Shown here in pieces: positions 7,440-16,459 of a stretch of DNA of 64,000 bases. The position numbers and the translations under genes were made by a program. Numbering within the stretch: the first letter of the stretch is position 1; each line of letters begins with the position of its first letter. The stretch comes from Spinactinospora alkalitolerans (lineage in GTDB: Bacteria; Actinomycetota; Actinomycetes; Streptosporangiales; Streptosporangiaceae): positions 1-64,000 of the forward strand of contig NZ_JACCCC010000001.1 of assembly GCF_013408795.1 (NCBI RefSeq), written 5' to 3'. Under the pieces are notes generated by a model. That model did no database searches, was not told where the DNA came from, and saw only the letters and a list, made by a program, of their open reading frames with translations.

Positions 7440-8066
7440 TCAGCCGGTGGAGCGGTGGACGGTGACCGACTCCAGGACGACGTCCTCGGTGGGGCGGTCG
7501 GCGCCGTCGGTCGGAATCGCGGAGATGGCGGCGACCACGTCGTGGCCGGCCTGATCGGCGACCTCGCCGAAAATGGTGTGCCTGCCGTCCAGCCAGGGCG
7601 TCGGCGCCGAGGTGATGAAGAACTGCGAGCCGTTGGTGTCGGGACCGGAGTTGGCCATGGCCAGTCGGCCCGGCTCGTCGAACGCCAGGTCGGGGTCGAT
7701 CTCGTCGGCGAAGGTGTAGCCGGGGCCGCCCGTGCCGGTGCCCTCGGGATCCCCGCCCTGGATCATGAAGTCCGGAATGACCCGGTGGAACACCGTCCCG
7801 TCGTAGAACTCGTCCTTGCCGGTCCGCGGATTGGCGGCCTTGTCGCCTTCGGCGAGCTGCGCGAAGTTGGCCACCGTCTCGGGCGCCCGCTCGGGGAACA
7901 GCGTGACCTCGATCTCGCCCTCGCTGGTGTGCAGCGTCGCGCCCGTGACCGCGGCGGCCGAGCCGTCGCCGGAGTCCTGCGCCGCGCCGTCGGCCCCGCA
8001 GGCCGCTGACGCCAGAAGGGCGGTGCCGAGGAGAGCGGCTGCTGCGGTCCTGGCGAAACGGTTCAT
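7440..8066 (-). CDS. Secreted lipoprotein peptidyl-prolyl isomerase (cyclophilin)
   Basis: A 208-residue cyclophilin-type PPIase exported as a lipoprotein: signal MNRFARTAAAALLGTALL, lipobox ASAC with cysteine near residue 22, then a short linker. The PPIase core covers about residues 42-205. Diagnostic motifs are YDGTVFHRVIPDFMIQGGDP, GSQFFIT and LDGRHTIFGEV, with the catalytic Arg in FHRV present. It probably assists folding of exported proteins outside the membrane. The ATG at 8066 is preferred over an ATG at 8108 because only this gives a proper signal peptide. It resembles the actinobacterial secreted PpiA/B lipoprotein group. Confidence 0.9.
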   Translation of the reverse strand: MNRFARTAAAALLGTALLASAACGADGAAQDSGDGSAAAVTGATLHTSEGEIEVTLFPERAPETVANFAQLAEGDKAANPRTGKDEFYDGTVFHRVIPDFMIQGGDPEGTGTGGPGYTFADEIDPDLAFDEPGRLAMANSGPDTNGSQFFITSAPTPWLDGRHTIFGEVADQAGHDVVAAISAIPTDGADRPTEDVVLESVTVHRSTG

Positions 8067-8578
8067 CGGGCGCTTCTTTCGGCTGTTCGTCGGGCGTTCG
8101 GGCTCCACAGGTTAGCGTCTGGTGCTCCGGCCGTCCCGCGGCGCCGACCCCTCCCGCACCGGATGCGGGCCGCGTCCGGCTGCGCGGCCTTTTTCGGGAT
8201 TTTCCTGAGCATGATCGTCCACAGCGCCGCCCAATGCCCTACGATTTCCAGAGCAGTGCCGGGCAGGGCTTCCGGCAGGGCTGCGGACGCGGTCGGGAAC
8301 GTCCGCCACCGACGCCGGCGGCGCCGCCCCCGCCCATCGGACCGGGCGATGCGGAGCTCTCGCCGGTCGGTCGCGAAGGGCGCGAGCGAACCCCCAAGGA
8401 TGATGCGATGACGCGGAGGGGCGTCGGCGCGTCGTCCGATCGCACCCTCTTGAGCAGACACCGACACCCATCGACGTAGCCGCACGGAGTGCAGGAGTGC
8501 CTCGCAGTCGGCGATGCGTCTGATCGATTCGAATGGCATACAGCTTGGTAGCGAACCGATCCAGAGTAGTTGATCGAC
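8067..8578. other. Intergenic region, no gene recognised
   Basis: About 510 bases between the secreted cyclophilin and the 8579 gene. I see open frames on both strands but none with coding character or a family match. No clear hairpin or repeat stands out. Confidence 0.4.
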
Positions 8579-9142
8579 ATGGATGACGACTCGGTCATGG
8601 ATACCTCTTCTCCGCGCCGCGTGCGGGGAAGGCACGCCCGCCGCTCCGTGCCGTGGCTGCCGATCCTGGCCGGCGCCATTGTCGCCGTGGGACTGGCCGG
8701 AGCGGGCCTCACCTGGTTCGCGTCGGGATCCGACCCCCAGGTCAGAGCCTCCGATACCCGTTCGGAGCCGCTGGACGCGCCGACCGGGTTCCCCGGCGGA
8801 TCGCCCGCTCCGTCGGAACCGGCCGCCGAGGCCGACGGCGGCGGCGAGCGCCCTTCGGAGGGCACGACCGTGTCGACGCAGGTGGAGCCGCAGACGGCGA
8901 GCCCGTCCCCGTCGGCCCACGAGGAGAGCGCGCCCGCGACGCAACCACCGGCGTCGGCCCGCGATTCCTCCGGTTCGGGGGAGTCGACGGACGGGTCGTC
9001 CGGCGGCGGTTCGCAGCCGGAGAGCGGCGGGGGCGGAGGGGAAGCCGGGTACCGGCACGCTCAGCCCGATCCCGATCCGACACCGACCCCGGCCGACCCG
9101 GACGACGACGATGACGACGGGTCGTCGTGGTGGCTGTGGTGA
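8579..9142 (+). CDS. Membrane-anchored low-complexity protein ending in D-run and WWLW
   Basis: This 187-residue protein starts MDDDSVMDTSS. One transmembrane helix (LPILAGAIVAVGLAGAGLTW, about residues 26-45) is preceded by an arginine-rich stop-transfer region, followed by ~140 residues rich in Ser, Pro, Gly and acidic residues. The tail is DDDDDDGSSWWLW. The topology suggests an extracytoplasmic disordered linker with an acidic, aromatic end. A TTG three codons upstream is also possible. No family is recognised. An antisense frame remains open across most of it, so one of the two frames here is spurious. Confidence 0.5.
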   Translation: MDDDSVMDTSSPRRVRGRHARRSVPWLPILAGAIVAVGLAGAGLTWFASGSDPQVRASDTRSEPLDAPTGFPGGSPAPSEPAAEADGGGERPSEGTTVSTQVEPQTASPSPSAHEESAPATQPPASARDSSGSGESTDGSSGGGSQPESGGGGGEAGYRHAQPDPDPTPTPADPDDDDDDGSSWWLW

Positions 9143-9169
9143 GCGGACGCCCGGCCGGCGCGGCCACCT

Positions 9170-9364
9170 CTCCCGGTGGAACGCGTAGCCGCCGTGGTGG
9201 AGGTCGCCGTCGGCGGTGAACCCGGTGTCGCCGAGGTACTCGACGCGGTCGCCGTCGATGGTGTGGCCGCCCGCGTAGGCGCTCCTGCGGCTGCCGCGCG
9301 CCTCGTCGTAGCGGTCGCCGGGGAGCAGTTCATGGCGGACGCGGCCGTCGGCTGTGACCCACAT
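9170..9364 (-). CDS. Atu4866-domain protein, 3' boundary unresolved
   Basis: The first 65 codons from the ATG at 9364 give MWVTADGRVRHELLPGDRYDE, the opening of the Atu4866 domain in reverse order of a typical family member. The domain continues to GYAFHRE. It contains the family motifs RYDEARG and DTGFTADGD. No in-frame stop follows the domain; the frame remains open antisense to the gene at 8579-9142. The given end is the domain end, not a stop. A lost stop or a frameshift after the domain is likely. The biochemical role of the domain is not established to my knowledge. Confidence 0.45.
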
Positions 9365-9488
9365 GCCGATGCGGGGGGTCCCGTTCGCTCATGGTCGCGA
9401 CGCCGGACGGGCGGGTCCGGCCGTGCCTGGCCCCGCTGCTCCAGGGAAGCCCGCTCCGGGGAGGGCGAGCGGGCGGGGCCGCGGGCCG

Positions 9489-9815
9489 CTACCGCCCTTC
9501 GTCCCCCTCCCCGGTGGGATCGCCGACGAGTTCGGCCTCGTCGGCGAGCACCAGCATCACCATCCCGTCCGGCGCCTCCACGCGCAGGTAGGCGCCTCCG
9601 AGGCCGGCCGGGGTGTGCCCCACGACCGTGTGGACCGACGCCCCGTGCCGGCCGCGCACGCGCGCGCCCCTGGGGAACGTCCGCCGCGTCGCGGCGTGCC
9701 GGATCCGCTGCTCCACATCGGCCAGGCGGTTCTGCAGCCTGCGGATGGCGTCGGGGCTCAGCTCCCGCCCCTCGTCGTCGAGCACGCCGTCGGAGGTGAT
9801 GGTGAACGTCGTCAC
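9489..9815 (-). CDS. Conserved-looking hypothetical protein
   Basis: This 108-residue soluble protein starts at a GTG with GGAGGTGG just upstream, which fixes the start well. It reads TTFTITSDGVLDDEGREL, then a helical LQNRLADVEQRIRHAATRR, then a strand-rich C-terminal half containing YLRVEAPDGMVMLVLADEAE. The ending is highly acidic. No catalytic motif or known family is recognised. It lies alone on the minus strand beside the Atu4866-like reading. Confidence 0.6.
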   Translation of the reverse strand: MTTFTITSDGVLDDEGRELSPDAIRRLQNRLADVEQRIRHAATRRTFPRGARVRGRHGASVHTVVGHTPAGLGGAYLRVEAPDGMVMLVLADEAELVGDPTGEGDEGR

Positions 9816-10007
9816 CGGACCACCTCCGGTGCGGCGCCGCGCCCCCCGGCACCGGTGGAGCACTCGCGCATCGGTTCGGTGCCGTCAAGTGCCAGGTCGC
9901 ACGTGCGGAGGAGTCCGGTGCCCATCGCTACGCCACCCCCTCTGCAATGAGATACGGGCGGACACGGGGCGGCGGTTCAGCCGGTCGCCTCGATTCCGGC
10001 CCTTTCG

Positions 10008-11315
10008 TCAGCCGGATGCGCCCGCGCCGCAGTACCGCTGCTCCTCGCCGATGATCCGGTAGGGGCAGTCGGCGTACTCCAGCAGCCGCAGCACCGCCTC
10101 ACGGTTGCGCGAGGTCTCCCTGGTGATGACCTCGTCCGGCGGGTAGAAGCCGCCCCCGGCGGAACCGGCGGGATACATCTCGAAGGTGTAGGAGAAGATC
10201 CCCTGGTCGCCCCACAACCAGTCGTTGATCGACCCGTCGGTGACGTAGAGGTCGCTGGACTGCTGCGGCGTGTAGCCGTTGGACCGCGCCATGAGCCGGC
10301 CGAGTTCGGCGTGGGCGTCGTAGTCGTCCCGCGTCATGCCCGGTGCGGTCTCGTCGTAGGTGTAGCCGTACGGCCAGAGGATCAGCTCGCCGTAGGTGTG
10401 GAAGTCGATCGCGGCCGTGATCTGCTGCTCGCCGCCGACGACCCGGCTGCGCACGAAGTCGGACACGGCGCGCACCTCGGGCGCCGACGCGGCGGAGGGC
10501 CCGCGGTAGGTGCTGCTGAACGGGTTGCCCGACGAGCCGCCGCAGCAGCCCCAGTTGTAGGCCCAGTTGCGGTTCAGGTCCGTTCCCACCGCGCCGTTCC
10601 AAGGGGTGGGCTGCCGGTTCTTGCGCCAACCCCGGTAGGAGCCGGTGGCGATGTCGTACTCGCCGCCGTCGGGGTTCAGATCGGGCAGGACCCAGATCTC
10701 GCGCTCCCGCACCAGTTCCGTGATCCGCGGGTCGGAGCCGTAGCCGTCGGTGAGCAGGTCGAGCAGGTAGACCGCCATCTCGACGGTCAGGTGCTCCCTG
10801 GCGTGCTGGTGGTGCGTGAAGAGCACCTCGGGTTCGTCCTCGTCCGCCGCCGCGTTGTCGCTGATCTTGACCGCCATGAGGTCCCGGCCCTGGTGCGACG
10901 AGCCGACGCTGGTCCTTCTCGCGATCGAGGGGTGGTCGGCCACGACCTGGTCGACGGCCGCCGTGAGTTCCGCGTAGTTGTGATAGTCGGAGTCGGCGGG
11001 AGGAAAGTCCAGGGCCCTCGGCTCGGTCTCGGGCTCCGGCCCGGCGAGCGCGGTCACCCGGAAGCCGAGCCGTTCGACCGCGTCGGCCTCCTCCGATGTG
11101 GCGGTGATGACGAGCGAACCGTCCGCGACCTCGTCGATGGCCGCCCCGGTGCCGGCCACCCGGGTGCGCTCCTGCCGGGTTTCGGGCCCTTCGACCCGGT
11201 ACTGGAGGTGGGACCGTTCCGCCGTCCCGGGCTCTGCGGCGGCGCCGCCGGCCATGACGGTCGTGAGGAACACCGCCGCCAGGGCGAGCCCGCTGATCAG
11301 CCTGCGTCCTTTCAC
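10008..11315 (-). CDS. Secreted M14 zinc carboxypeptidase
   Basis: A 435-residue exported peptidase of family M14. The signal peptide ends near GGAAAEP (about residue 24). A propeptide-like region reaches about residue 115 and the catalytic domain covers about 120-425. Zinc ligands are seen in [13 protein letters not shown] (His and Glu) and in IDFHTYGE (His), and the catalytic Glu in [11 protein letters not shown]. The motif NPDGGEYD is also typical. The GTG at 11315 is chosen because GGAGG precedes it and a correct signal peptide follows. It probably degrades peptides outside the cell, releasing C-terminal residues. Confidence 0.93.
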   Translation of the reverse strand: MKGRRLISGLALAAVFLTTVMAGGAAAEPGTAERSHLQYRVEGPETRQERTRVAGTGAAIDEVADGSLVITATSEEADAVERLGFRVTALAGPEPETEPRALDFPPADSDYHNYAELTAAVDQVVADHPSIARRTSVGSSHQGRDLMAVKISDNAAADEDEPEVLFTHHQHAREHLTVEMAVYLLDLLTDGYGSDPRITELVREREIWVLPDLNPDGGEYDIATGSYRGWRKNRQPTPWNGAVGTDLNRNWAYNWGCCGGSSGNPFSSTYRGPSAASAPEVRAVSDFVRSRVVGGEQQITAAIDFHTYGELILWPYGYTYDETAPGMTRDDYDAHAELGRLMARSNGYTPQQSSDLYVTDGSINDWLWGDQGIFSYTFEMYPAGSAGGGFYPPDEVITRETSRNREAVLRLLEYADCPYRIIGEEQRYCGAGASG

Positions 11316-11635
11316 GTTGCCTCCAAGGGAGTGGGGGGTGAGGCGTCGGACCGCACCCACTCATTTGAGAGGTACACGCATAGTAGTGTCAATATGACGG
11401 ATTGCTAGTTTCATGTCCCGGCATGTCCGCGTTTCGGACATGCGGCAGGCGATGAGCGGGTTCGTGAGGGTTCGTGGCCGGTTGCGGCCAGATCCGGTCG
11501 ACGGCCGTTCCCGGGAGCACGTATCGGCACGGACCGGCGGCGGGCCGGATGCGGGGCACCGCCGCGCCTCCCGGGGCTCCCGTGACTCGGGGTCCTCCTC
11601 CGCGGCGGTCGGGGCGGGGCGGCGGCCCCCGGTTC
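11316..11635. other. Intergenic region upstream of the M14 peptidase
   Basis: About 320 bases. The part nearest the peptidase is AT-rich for this genome and probably holds its promoter. It contains the palindrome at 11421-11443. The rest shows no coding signal I can support. Confidence 0.4.
11421..11443. promoter_or_regulatory. Perfect inverted repeat GCATGTCCG/CGGACATGC
   Basis: A perfect 9-bp inverted repeat with spacer CGTTT lies between the peptidase gene (upstream of its start by about 105 bases) and the small gene at 11636. It may be a regulator site or a stem-loop; no neighbour indicates which regulator would use it. Confidence 0.4.
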
Positions 11636-11893
11636 TCAGGCGACGAGCTCCCAGCCGACGAGTGTCCCGGTGAGCCGGTCGGCGAGCTCGGCCAGCGCCT
11701 CGGGAGTGGGGACCACCCCGTCGGAGAGCAGCCGCGCGCGGGAGTAGACCACCCGGCCGTCGCTCTGGTGGGCGCGGGCCACGGCCGCCCACCCGTCCGG
11801 ACACACGATGATCACGGCGTCCTCCGGCGCGTACATCAGCGCCAGCAGGTGTTGCGGGAGTACCTCGGGGGTGGGCATGCGGCGGCCTTTCAT
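11636..11893 (-). CDS. Small hypothetical protein
   Basis: 85 residues, MKGRRMPTPEVLPQHLLALM, followed by strand-forming residues (DAVIIVCPDGWAAVARAHQ) and a C-terminal helix-like PEALAELADRLTGTLVGWEL. It is acidic and soluble with no recognised family. The ATG at 11878 is an alternative start. It stands between the GNAT gene and the peptidase gene, all on the minus strand. Confidence 0.5.
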   Translation of the reverse strand: MKGRRMPTPEVLPQHLLALMYAPEDAVIIVCPDGWAAVARAHQSDGRVVYSRARLLSDGVVPTPEALAELADRLTGTLVGWELVA

Positions 11894-11951
11894 GGTCGCG
11901 GTGGAGGACCATTGTCCCGCGCGGTGCTGACATGCGGGGGCGTGCGCGCCC

Positions 11952-12656
11952 TCACACCCGGAACCCCTCAGGGGGCGCGCCTCCGGCCTCCGCGGAGACC
12001 GTACCGCCCCCCTCGTCCAGGCCGAACAGCGCCGGCCCCGGTCCCAGCCCGGTCACCTCGATCCCCCCGGTCCGGTGCCGCAGCCAGTCGGCGCGCTCCA
12101 TGAGCAGGCGCTGCTCGCGCACCGGGCGGCCGCGGACCGCGATGCGCTCGGCGCCGTCACGTCGGTAGCCGAGCCTGCGCGAGACCTCGAGGGAGGCGGC
12201 GTTGTCGCTCATGGCCGCGCTGCGCGCCGACTCCGCGCCCAGGCCGGCGAAGGCCAGGTGCAGCGCGCCGGCGCGCATCTCGGTGCCGATTCCGCGCCTC
12301 TGGAAGGAGCGTCCCAGCCACGACCCCGTGCTCACCTCCCGGACGACCGCGAAGTCCCGCGCCGCCAGGTCCTGCGTCCCCACCACCCGGCCGTCCAGGA
12401 AGACGGTCAGCGGCAGGGTCCAGTCCTGCGGCGTCCACTCCGCCAGCCGCCGCCAGTGGTACTGCATGACGGCGCGCGCCCGCTCCTCCGGCGGGGCGTC
12501 CGTCCAGGGCACGATGAACGGCATCACCTCGGGGTCGTGCACCCCCTCGGCCGCGAGCTCGGCCAGGGCGTCCAGTTCCTCCGGTTGCGGCAGCCGCAGT
12601 TCGAGGCGGGGCGTGGCGACCTTCAGGTCGTACAGGGGCCAATGGCGCATTCCCAT
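11952..12656 (-). CDS. GNAT-family N-acetyltransferase
   Basis: This 234-residue RimJ/RimL-like GNAT begins with a conserved opening, LEL-type strand VATPRLELRLP at about residues 13-23. A long insertion is followed by the acetyl-CoA loop GRSFQRRGIGTEMRAGALHL (Q/RxxGxG/A motif, about residues 138-157). The core ends in the usual SLEVSRRLGYRRDG. It probably acetylates a free amine or the N-terminus of a protein using acetyl-CoA; the target is not predictable. It stands downstream of the FAD-oxidoreductase gene on the same strand. Confidence 0.88.
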   Translation of the reverse strand: MGMRHWPLYDLKVATPRLELRLPQPEELDALAELAAEGVHDPEVMPFIVPWTDAPPEERARAVMQYHWRRLAEWTPQDWTLPLTVFLDGRVVGTQDLAARDFAVVREVSTGSWLGRSFQRRGIGTEMRAGALHLAFAGLGAESARSAAMSDNAASLEVSRRLGYRRDGAERIAVRGRPVREQRLLMERADWLRHRTGGIEVTGLGPGPALFGLDEGGGTVSAEAGGAPPEGFRV

Positions 12657-12739
12657 GCCGGGATTGTGCGGCAGGGGCCGGTGATCGGCCAGTGGTTTTC
12701 CCGCGGACGGGCCGGACCGCGCCCCGGCCCGTCCGCGGC

Positions 12740-14158
12740 TCAGCTCGGCTTGATGTTGTGGTTGAGGTGGAAGACGTTGTGCGGGTCGTACTGGGCCTTC
12801 ACGGCGGCGAGGCGCTTGTAGTTCTCGATGCCGTACCCCGCGATGACCCGCTCCTCGCCCTCGTTGCCGATGAAGTTCAGGTAGACGGCGCCGATCGCCC
12901 AGGGCCGCATGTCGACGCCGATGTCGTGCACCCACCGCTTTCCGCGCTCGTCGTCGGCCGGGTCCTCCCACATGCCGAGCGGGTGGACCGCCCACGGCGC
13001 CCGCCGCCACGGGATCGGATAGTCCGCTCGCACCCGCCCCACCGCGCCACCCTGGCGCCACAGCGCGTGCAGGCTCGGCGAGGGGGAGATCATCTTCTCC
13101 CCCTGGGAGCAGAAGAGGTCCACGGCCTGGTCGGGGAGGGAGCCGAGGTACTCCGCGGACCAGTAGTTGCGGTAGCCGGGGTCGTCGTCCAGCATGCTCT
13201 GCAGCTGAGAGTAGGGCAGTTCGGCGATCATCCGGCCGTCGGGGTTCAGCTCCAGCACCGGATCGGCCAGTTGGCGCAGCCCGTCCAGGTCGCCGGTGTA
13301 GGTGACCAGGACCGCGCACACGCGCGTGCCGACCAGGTGCTCCGGGACGAACGCCTCGGGCGGCGCTGTGAGGTAGAAGAATCCTCCGCCGACCTCGTCC
13401 GGGGCCGAGTCCATGAAGTCGCGGTAGGCGTGCGCGACCTCGGGGCCCGCCTCGGACCTCCACAGCAGCAGGGCCGCCGAGAACGAGGGGAGCGGGTGCA
13501 GCCTGAAGGTGAACGAGGTGACCACGCCGAAGTTGCCGCCCCCGCCGTGCAGCGCCCAGAACAGCTCCGGGTTCTCCTCGGCGCTGGCGCGGACGGTGTC
13601 GCCCTCCGCCGTCACCAGTTCGGCCGACAGCAGGTTGTCGCAGGCCAGTCCGAATTTGCGCTCCAGCCAGCCCGATCCGCCGCCGAGGGTGAAGCCGCCG
13701 ATCCCGGTCGTGGACACCCGCCCGCCGGTCGTCACCAGACCGTGGGGCTCGGTCGCGCGGTCGAGCGCGCTCATGGTGGCGCCGCCGGCCACGCGGACCG
13801 TGCGCTCATCGGGATCGACCACCACCTCGTTCATCCGCCGCAGGTCGACGACGATGCCGCCGTCGGTGAGGGCGGTTCCGGCCACACTGTGCCCGCCGCA
13901 GCGGACCGCCGTCTCCAACCCGAGTTCGCGCCCGAAGCGGATCGCCCTGGCGACGTCCTCGACGCTCTCGCACTGGGCGATGACGCCCGGCCGCCGGTCG
14001 ATCATCGTGTTGAAGACGGCCCGCGCCTCGTCGTAGGCGGGGTCGCCGGGCAGGATGACGCCGCCCGCGAAGCCGACGTGGAGGTCGGCGAGCGCCGTGG
14101 TGCCGGGGCCGTCGGGCGCCGTGGTGGATGTTCCGATGTCGCTCTTGCTCTGTGTCAT
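12740..14158 (-). CDS. FAD-linked oxidoreductase, berberine-bridge family
   Basis: A 472-residue flavoenzyme of the PCMH/BBE type. The FAD-binding domain covers about residues 45-220: RCGGHSVAG (His for covalent 8-alpha attachment near residue 90), then TGIGGFTLGGGSGWLERKFG. A BBE C-terminal motif, VKAQYDPHNVFHLNHNI, ends the protein. The usual second covalent cysteine of bicovalent enzymes is absent (VSTTG), so attachment is probably through His alone. GGAGGATCCC directly before the ATG fixes the start. It is a cytoplasmic oxidase of an unknown alcohol or sugar substrate. Confidence 0.92.
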   Translation of the reverse strand: MTQSKSDIGTSTTAPDGPGTTALADLHVGFAGGVILPGDPAYDEARAVFNTMIDRRPGVIAQCESVEDVARAIRFGRELGLETAVRCGGHSVAGTALTDGGIVVDLRRMNEVVVDPDERTVRVAGGATMSALDRATEPHGLVTTGGRVSTTGIGGFTLGGGSGWLERKFGLACDNLLSAELVTAEGDTVRASAEENPELFWALHGGGGNFGVVTSFTFRLHPLPSFSAALLLWRSEAGPEVAHAYRDFMDSAPDEVGGGFFYLTAPPEAFVPEHLVGTRVCAVLVTYTGDLDGLRQLADPVLELNPDGRMIAELPYSQLQSMLDDDPGYRNYWSAEYLGSLPDQAVDLFCSQGEKMISPSPSLHALWRQGGAVGRVRADYPIPWRRAPWAVHPLGMWEDPADDERGKRWVHDIGVDMRPWAIGAVYLNFIGNEGEERVIAGYGIENYKRLAAVKAQYDPHNVFHLNHNIKPS

Positions 14159-14489
14159 GGGATCCTCCTCGATCCTCGGCCGGGGACGGCGGGCGGTCGC
14201 GTGGACCGCGGCACACCGCATACGACCTCGATGAGGAGCTCCGCCACCGCTGTGGCCGACCCGCGCCCGGATTAGGAATTCTAGATATGGGCCGGGGAGA
14301 CGCGTAATTCTTCATGTCAATTGAATACGGGAAGTTTGGTCCTGCTATGCCGAGTAAGAGCCGAGTCGCAGGGGGCGCGGAAGCAACCGCCGTTCCGCGG
14401 CAGCGGAGCGTGATCGGACTCATCGATTCGGTTGACATAGGTGAACGTCCGAATAATCTCCGGGTGGAGAATTCGGGACGAATTCATTG

Positions 14490-14900
14490 AGCCTTTATCG
14501 GTAACAGTCGGTTGCGTTGAGTGATCTCGCATCGTGCGGTTGCTCTCGTAGTGGAGCAGGATGCGGGCGGCGGCGGTGATCGCGCCGATCCGCCAGGGGT
14601 CGGGACCGACCCGGCGTAGGGTCTTAAACGCATGATGAGCAGGGCGTCCGCGCGTTCGCCGATGCCTCGGATGCCGCGGATCAGCTTGTTGTAGGTCTGC
14701 CGGTCATCGGTCGGCTCGGCGCTCTTGGCCTTCTTGATCGGTACGCACACGATGTCGGCGGCGCCCTCGTAGCCCAGGTCCGCCAGGCCGGTGGGATCGC
14801 CCGCGACTTCGGCGAGCACGTCGATCCCCTCGTGCGGGTACCGGTAGACCGTCTTGACGCATTCGGCCGGGTCGAGGCCGAGGTCAGAGGCCCAGCGCAC
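14490..14900 (-). pseudogene. IS5-type transposase remnant, frameshifted and truncated
   Basis: Minus-strand reading gives LADLGYEGAADIVCVPIKKA and then DDRQTYNKLIRGIRGIGERA, the C-terminal region of IS5-family DDE transposases. Near 14625 the frame shifts: the following conserved part (TLRRVGPDPWRIGAITAAA, then RILLHYESNRTMRDHS) is in another frame. The N-terminal catalytic part is missing because the sequence stops being transposase-like near 14900. This is a decayed fragment that cannot encode a functional transposase. No intact terminal inverted repeats were identified. Confidence 0.7.
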
Positions 14901-14940
14901 ACCGGACAGGATCAGGTTGCCGGGCTCCCGGTGGCGCTGC

Positions 14941-15567
14941 TTATGTGAAGGCGGTGACGCCCTCGTATTCGCCTTGGCGTGCTTGGCCGGTCACCTCGTA
15001 TTCGAGGAGCAGCAGGCCGTTCGGCGTGGCCTCGTGGTGGAGCAGGCGGAGACCGGACGGGGTGCCTGCGCCGGTCAGTAGCCGTCGGCCGGTCCGGAGG
15101 ACGGCGGGGGCGACCACGAGGCGGAGCGTGTCGATCAGGCCCGCCGACAGCAGTGAGTCGCCGAGGCGGGCGCTGCCGTGGATCTGGAGTTCCCGGCCTG
15201 GCCGCGCCTTGAGTTCGGTGACCGCGTGGATCGGGTCGCCCTTGAGGACGATCGTTGGGTTCCAGGTCCCTTCGGTGAGGGTGTTCGTCACGACGTACTT
15301 CGGCAGGGTGTTCATCCGCTCGGCGAACGGGTCGGCCGGATCGGTGATCTTCGGCCAGTCGCGTGCGAACGCCTCGTAGGTCCGCCGTCCGAGCAGCAGG
15401 CCGCCGGCGAGGTCGAGCCAGTCGGAGGCGCGCTGGACGAACGTCCCGTCCATGTGGGGAACGAGCCAGCCGCCGCGAGCGAATCCGTCGCTGGTGTCCT
15501 CCTCCGGCGAGCCGGGTCCCTGGCTGACCCCGTCGAGCGTGACGAACTCGGTGAGGGTGATCTTCAT
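14941..15567 (-). CDS. Dihydrofolate reductase-like (RibD C-terminal domain) protein
   Basis: This 208-residue protein has the RibD_C fold: MKITLTEFVTLDGVSQ, then LLGRRTYEAFARDWP, then KYVVTNTL and LQIHGSARLGDSLL for the NADPH site. It is of the YyaP/YwjB-like actinobacterial group, usually a small NADPH-dependent reductase of unknown substrate. Its ATG overlaps the upstream SRPBCC stop by four bases (ATGA), so it is translated with that gene. The transposase remnant lies immediately downstream. Confidence 0.9.
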   Translation of the reverse strand: MKITLTEFVTLDGVSQGPGSPEEDTSDGFARGGWLVPHMDGTFVQRASDWLDLAGGLLLGRRTYEAFARDWPKITDPADPFAERMNTLPKYVVTNTLTEGTWNPTIVLKGDPIHAVTELKARPGRELQIHGSARLGDSLLSAGLIDTLRLVVAPAVLRTGRRLLTGAGTPSGLRLLHHEATPNGLLLLEYEVTGQARQGEYEGVTAFT

Positions 15568-16040
15568 CGCGGGGCCATGCTCTCGGTGAGCGCGGCCAAC
15601 TGGCCGGCGACCGAACCCCAGCCCTCGGCGAAGCCGAGCTTCTCGTGATGAGCGCGGGCCTCCGGGTCGCCGTGCCGGACGACCATCCGGTAGTCCGTGC
15701 CGTCCGGGTGATCGTCCAATGTGATCGTGGCGGTCATCGCGACCGGGGCGGGATTCGCGGGGCGCCATGTGCTGTCGATCGCGTTGGTGAACACGATCCG
15801 CTCGAGTTCGTCGACGGCGAGGAAGCACGCGTCCAGGTGCGGGACGAACTCGGTCCCGTCGTCGCTCAGCCGCGTCACGAACGCCCCGCCGGGCCGCAGG
15901 TCCAGGCGATCCACCCGGCAGCGGGACGGGGCCGGGACCCACCACTGCTCAAGCCGGGACGGGTCGGTCCAGGCGCTCCACACGGTTGCGCGCGGGGCGC
16001 GGATGATCCGCTCCAGGCCAAGGTCGAGGTCGGGATTCAC
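15564..16040 (-). CDS. SRPBCC/AHSA1-family protein
   Basis: A 158-residue START-like ligand-binding protein of the AHSA1 group: N-terminal LERIIRAPRATVWSAWTDP, then LEQWWVPAP, and the C-terminal helix GFAEGWGSVAGQLAALTE. It probably binds a hydrophobic ligand in a helix-grip pocket. It is the middle gene of an ArsR/SRPBCC/RibD_C operon coupled by ATGA overlaps on both sides. Such sets are common in actinobacteria; the ArsR protein probably regulates them. Confidence 0.92.
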   Translation of the reverse strand: MNPDLDLGLERIIRAPRATVWSAWTDPSRLEQWWVPAPSRCRVDRLDLRPGGAFVTRLSDDGTEFVPHLDACFLAVDELERIVFTNAIDSTWRPANPAPVAMTATITLDDHPDGTDYRMVVRHGDPEARAHHEKLGFAEGWGSVAGQLAALTESMAPR

Positions 16041-16375
16041 TGCCTGTTCTCCTCCGGGTCGGTGACGAACTGTTCGAGGCGGTCGGTGCGCTCCTCCCAG
16101 ATCCGGCGCTGCTCCGCGAGCCAGTCGTCGACGAGGGCGAGCCGCTCGCGGTTGAGCACGCAGGTGCGCACCCGGCCGGACTTGACCGTGCGGATGAGCC
16201 CGTTCGATTCGAGCGTCCGCACGTGCTTCATGAACGAGGGGAGGGTCATCGGGAACTCGCGGGCGAGGTCGCCGACGCTCGTGGGCCCGTGGCCGAGGCG
16301 CCGGACGACGGCGCGCCGGGTCGGGTCGGCGAGGGCGACGAACACCCCGTCGAGCTGCACCGAATACTGTGCCAT
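16037..16375 (-). CDS. ArsR-family transcriptional regulator
   Basis: This 112-residue winged-helix regulator reads LADPTRRAVVRRLGHGPTSV, typical of the ArsR helix 2-3 region, then a recognition helix LPSFMKHVRTLESNGLIRTV. No metal-binding Cys pair is seen, so it is probably not metal-responsive. It is the first gene of the operon with the SRPBCC and RibD_C proteins and likely controls it. The ATG is followed by a normal MAQYSVQLDGVFVALADP start. Confidence 0.92.
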   Translation of the reverse strand: MAQYSVQLDGVFVALADPTRRAVVRRLGHGPTSVGDLAREFPMTLPSFMKHVRTLESNGLIRTVKSGRVRTCVLNRERLALVDDWLAEQRRIWEERTDRLEQFVTDPEENRQ

Positions 16376-16459
16376 GTGGCTAAGTATGGCGGCTCCGCAA
16401 TAGTTAGCGCAAGGGCTAAGTGTCGAGCCGCACAGGCGAACACAGACCGTCACCGACCA

